Shown here: positions 6,285 to 6,629 of the stretch, in pieces
How the letters are laid out: every line of letters starts with the position of its first letter
Numbering within the stretch: position 1 is the stretch's first letter
From: Burkholderiales bacterium
GTDB taxonomy: Bacteria; Pseudomonadota; Gammaproteobacteria; Burkholderiales; Burkholderiaceae_C
Assembly (NCBI GenBank): GCA_011391855.1
Contig: JAABPT010000078.1
Coordinates: 1 to 6,629, forward strand
DNA: 6,629 nucleotides
Direction of reading: 5' to 3'
Notes under the pieces: generated by a model
What the model was told of the DNA's origin: nothing
Seen by the model: the letters and a program-made list of their open reading frames with translations, nothing else
Databases searched by the model: none
Translations under genes and position numbers: made by a program

Positions 6285-6629
6285 GTCTGATCGCGCCAGA
6301 AGCCGCGTGTTGTCGCGGGTTAGTGCGGAAGGCTGCGGACTTCGCTGGTCGCCACCTTGGCACTGGCCACTGAAGCCGCGGAGATCAAACAGGACGTCCG
6401 GGCCCACGTCGCCGGCGAGATGGCGGTGGTCAAGAAGTCGTTTTTGAAGGGTTTCAGCGCCAAGGTGCTGGCCAACGACCCGAGCCGCCTGCCTGCGCTC
6501 TATGTCGGCTCACGCATTTCGTGGTCAGGCATGCACGAGCGTGGCGGCCAGATTGCCGGCCGGATGCTGATCCTGCTGAACGGCCGGGTGGGACGCAAGC
6601 GCTTCAAGGCGCAGGTGGCTGAACTGATG
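6285..6629. mobile_element. Probable edge of a prophage or genomic-island remnant next to ssrA
   Basis: The sequence after the ssrA terminator contains no host-type gene start but does hold a phage-like reading frame. The ssrA 3' end is a well-known attachment site for tyrosine-recombinase elements, so this is best read as the border of an integrated or decayed element. No integrase and no second copy of the ssrA 3' end are visible, and the window ends before the far boundary, so the extent is unknown. Confidence 0.4.
6357..6629 (+). CDS. Phage-like protein (DUF6441-like?), start unclear, runs off window
   Basis: The frame is open from 6324 (after TAG 6321-6323) to the window end. The clearest homology-like part runs from about 6369: TEAAEIKQDVRAHVAGEM, then VVKKSFLKGF, RLPALYVGSRISWSGMHERG, and RMLILLNGRVGRKRFKAQV. 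The pattern of a helical N-terminus and then a residue block 'G-x-x-MHERGG-x-I-x-GRML-x-x-L' recalls small phage structural or morphogenesis proteins often annotated as phage protein or DUF6441. That assignment is from memory and tentative. No ATG with a ribosome site precedes it: the in-frame choices are TTG 6357 and ATG 6420, the latter inside the conserved-looking part. This suggests the 5' end was lost at the ssrA junction. The 3' end lies beyond the window. Confidence 0.55.
   Translation, partial: MALATEAAEIKQDVRAHVAGEMAVVKKSFLKGFSAKVLANDPSRLPALYVGSRISWSGMHERGGQIAGRMLILLNGRVGRKRFKAQVAELM

Noticed and set aside
6303..6318. CCGCG-tgttgt-CGCGG inverted repeat beyond the ssrA terminator
   Set aside because: A 5-bp stem with G/C composition is expected by chance in such GC-rich DNA, and there is no T-tract or link to a gene end.
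6180..6407. Minus-strand reading frame with VEPGGIEPPSAS-like peptide across the ssrA 3' end
   Set aside because: This peptide is the familiar false translation of the reverse complement of a tRNA-like T-arm and acceptor end (GGTTCGA...CCACCA). The bases are explained by the tmRNA and its terminator.

Overview
The window is GC-rich (clearly above 60%) and looks like the chromosome of a betaproteobacterium, most likely of the order Burkholderiales, in the Comamonadaceae or Rubrivivax/Leptothrix/Roseateles type of lineage. This is inferred from the high-GC codon use, a PEP-CTERM protein, an ilvE plus zf-CHCC gene pair, and a tmRNA with a proteobacterial-type tag ending in YALAA. No species can be named from sequence alone.

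Left part (1-2519, + strand): an almost complete radA, whose start codon appears to lie only a few bases before the window, is followed by a small DUF1232/YkvA-type membrane protein and, 9 bases later, a calcineurin-like metallophosphoesterase. Middle part (2554-4327): three genes of unrelated type alternate in orientation. They are a glycosyltransferase family 25 gene (-), a small two-helix membrane protein of unknown function (+), and a secreted PEP-CTERM protein (-). The first two are divergent with a 40-base gap. The second and third converge with a 6-base gap.

Right part (4531-5663, + strand): the branched-chain aminotransferase gene ilvE is followed after 2 bases by a 68-residue zf-CHCC protein, so the two are probably co-transcribed. 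A 207-base gap holds what may be the last residues of a histidine kinase and a weak terminator candidate. It is followed by ssrA (tmRNA, 5871-6244), recognised by a 7-bp acceptor stem, T-arm, CCA end and a tag reading frame for ANDTSYALAA, and closed by a strong intrinsic terminator.

Beyond the ssrA terminator the sequence changes character. An open frame resembling a phage structural or accessory protein (possibly DUF6441-like) runs off the right edge without a convincing start. The 3' end of ssrA is a classic integration site, so this is probably the edge of a prophage or genomic-island remnant. Apart from that boundary, the genes are ordinary housekeeping or accessory genes. I found no convincing evidence of an undescribed system.
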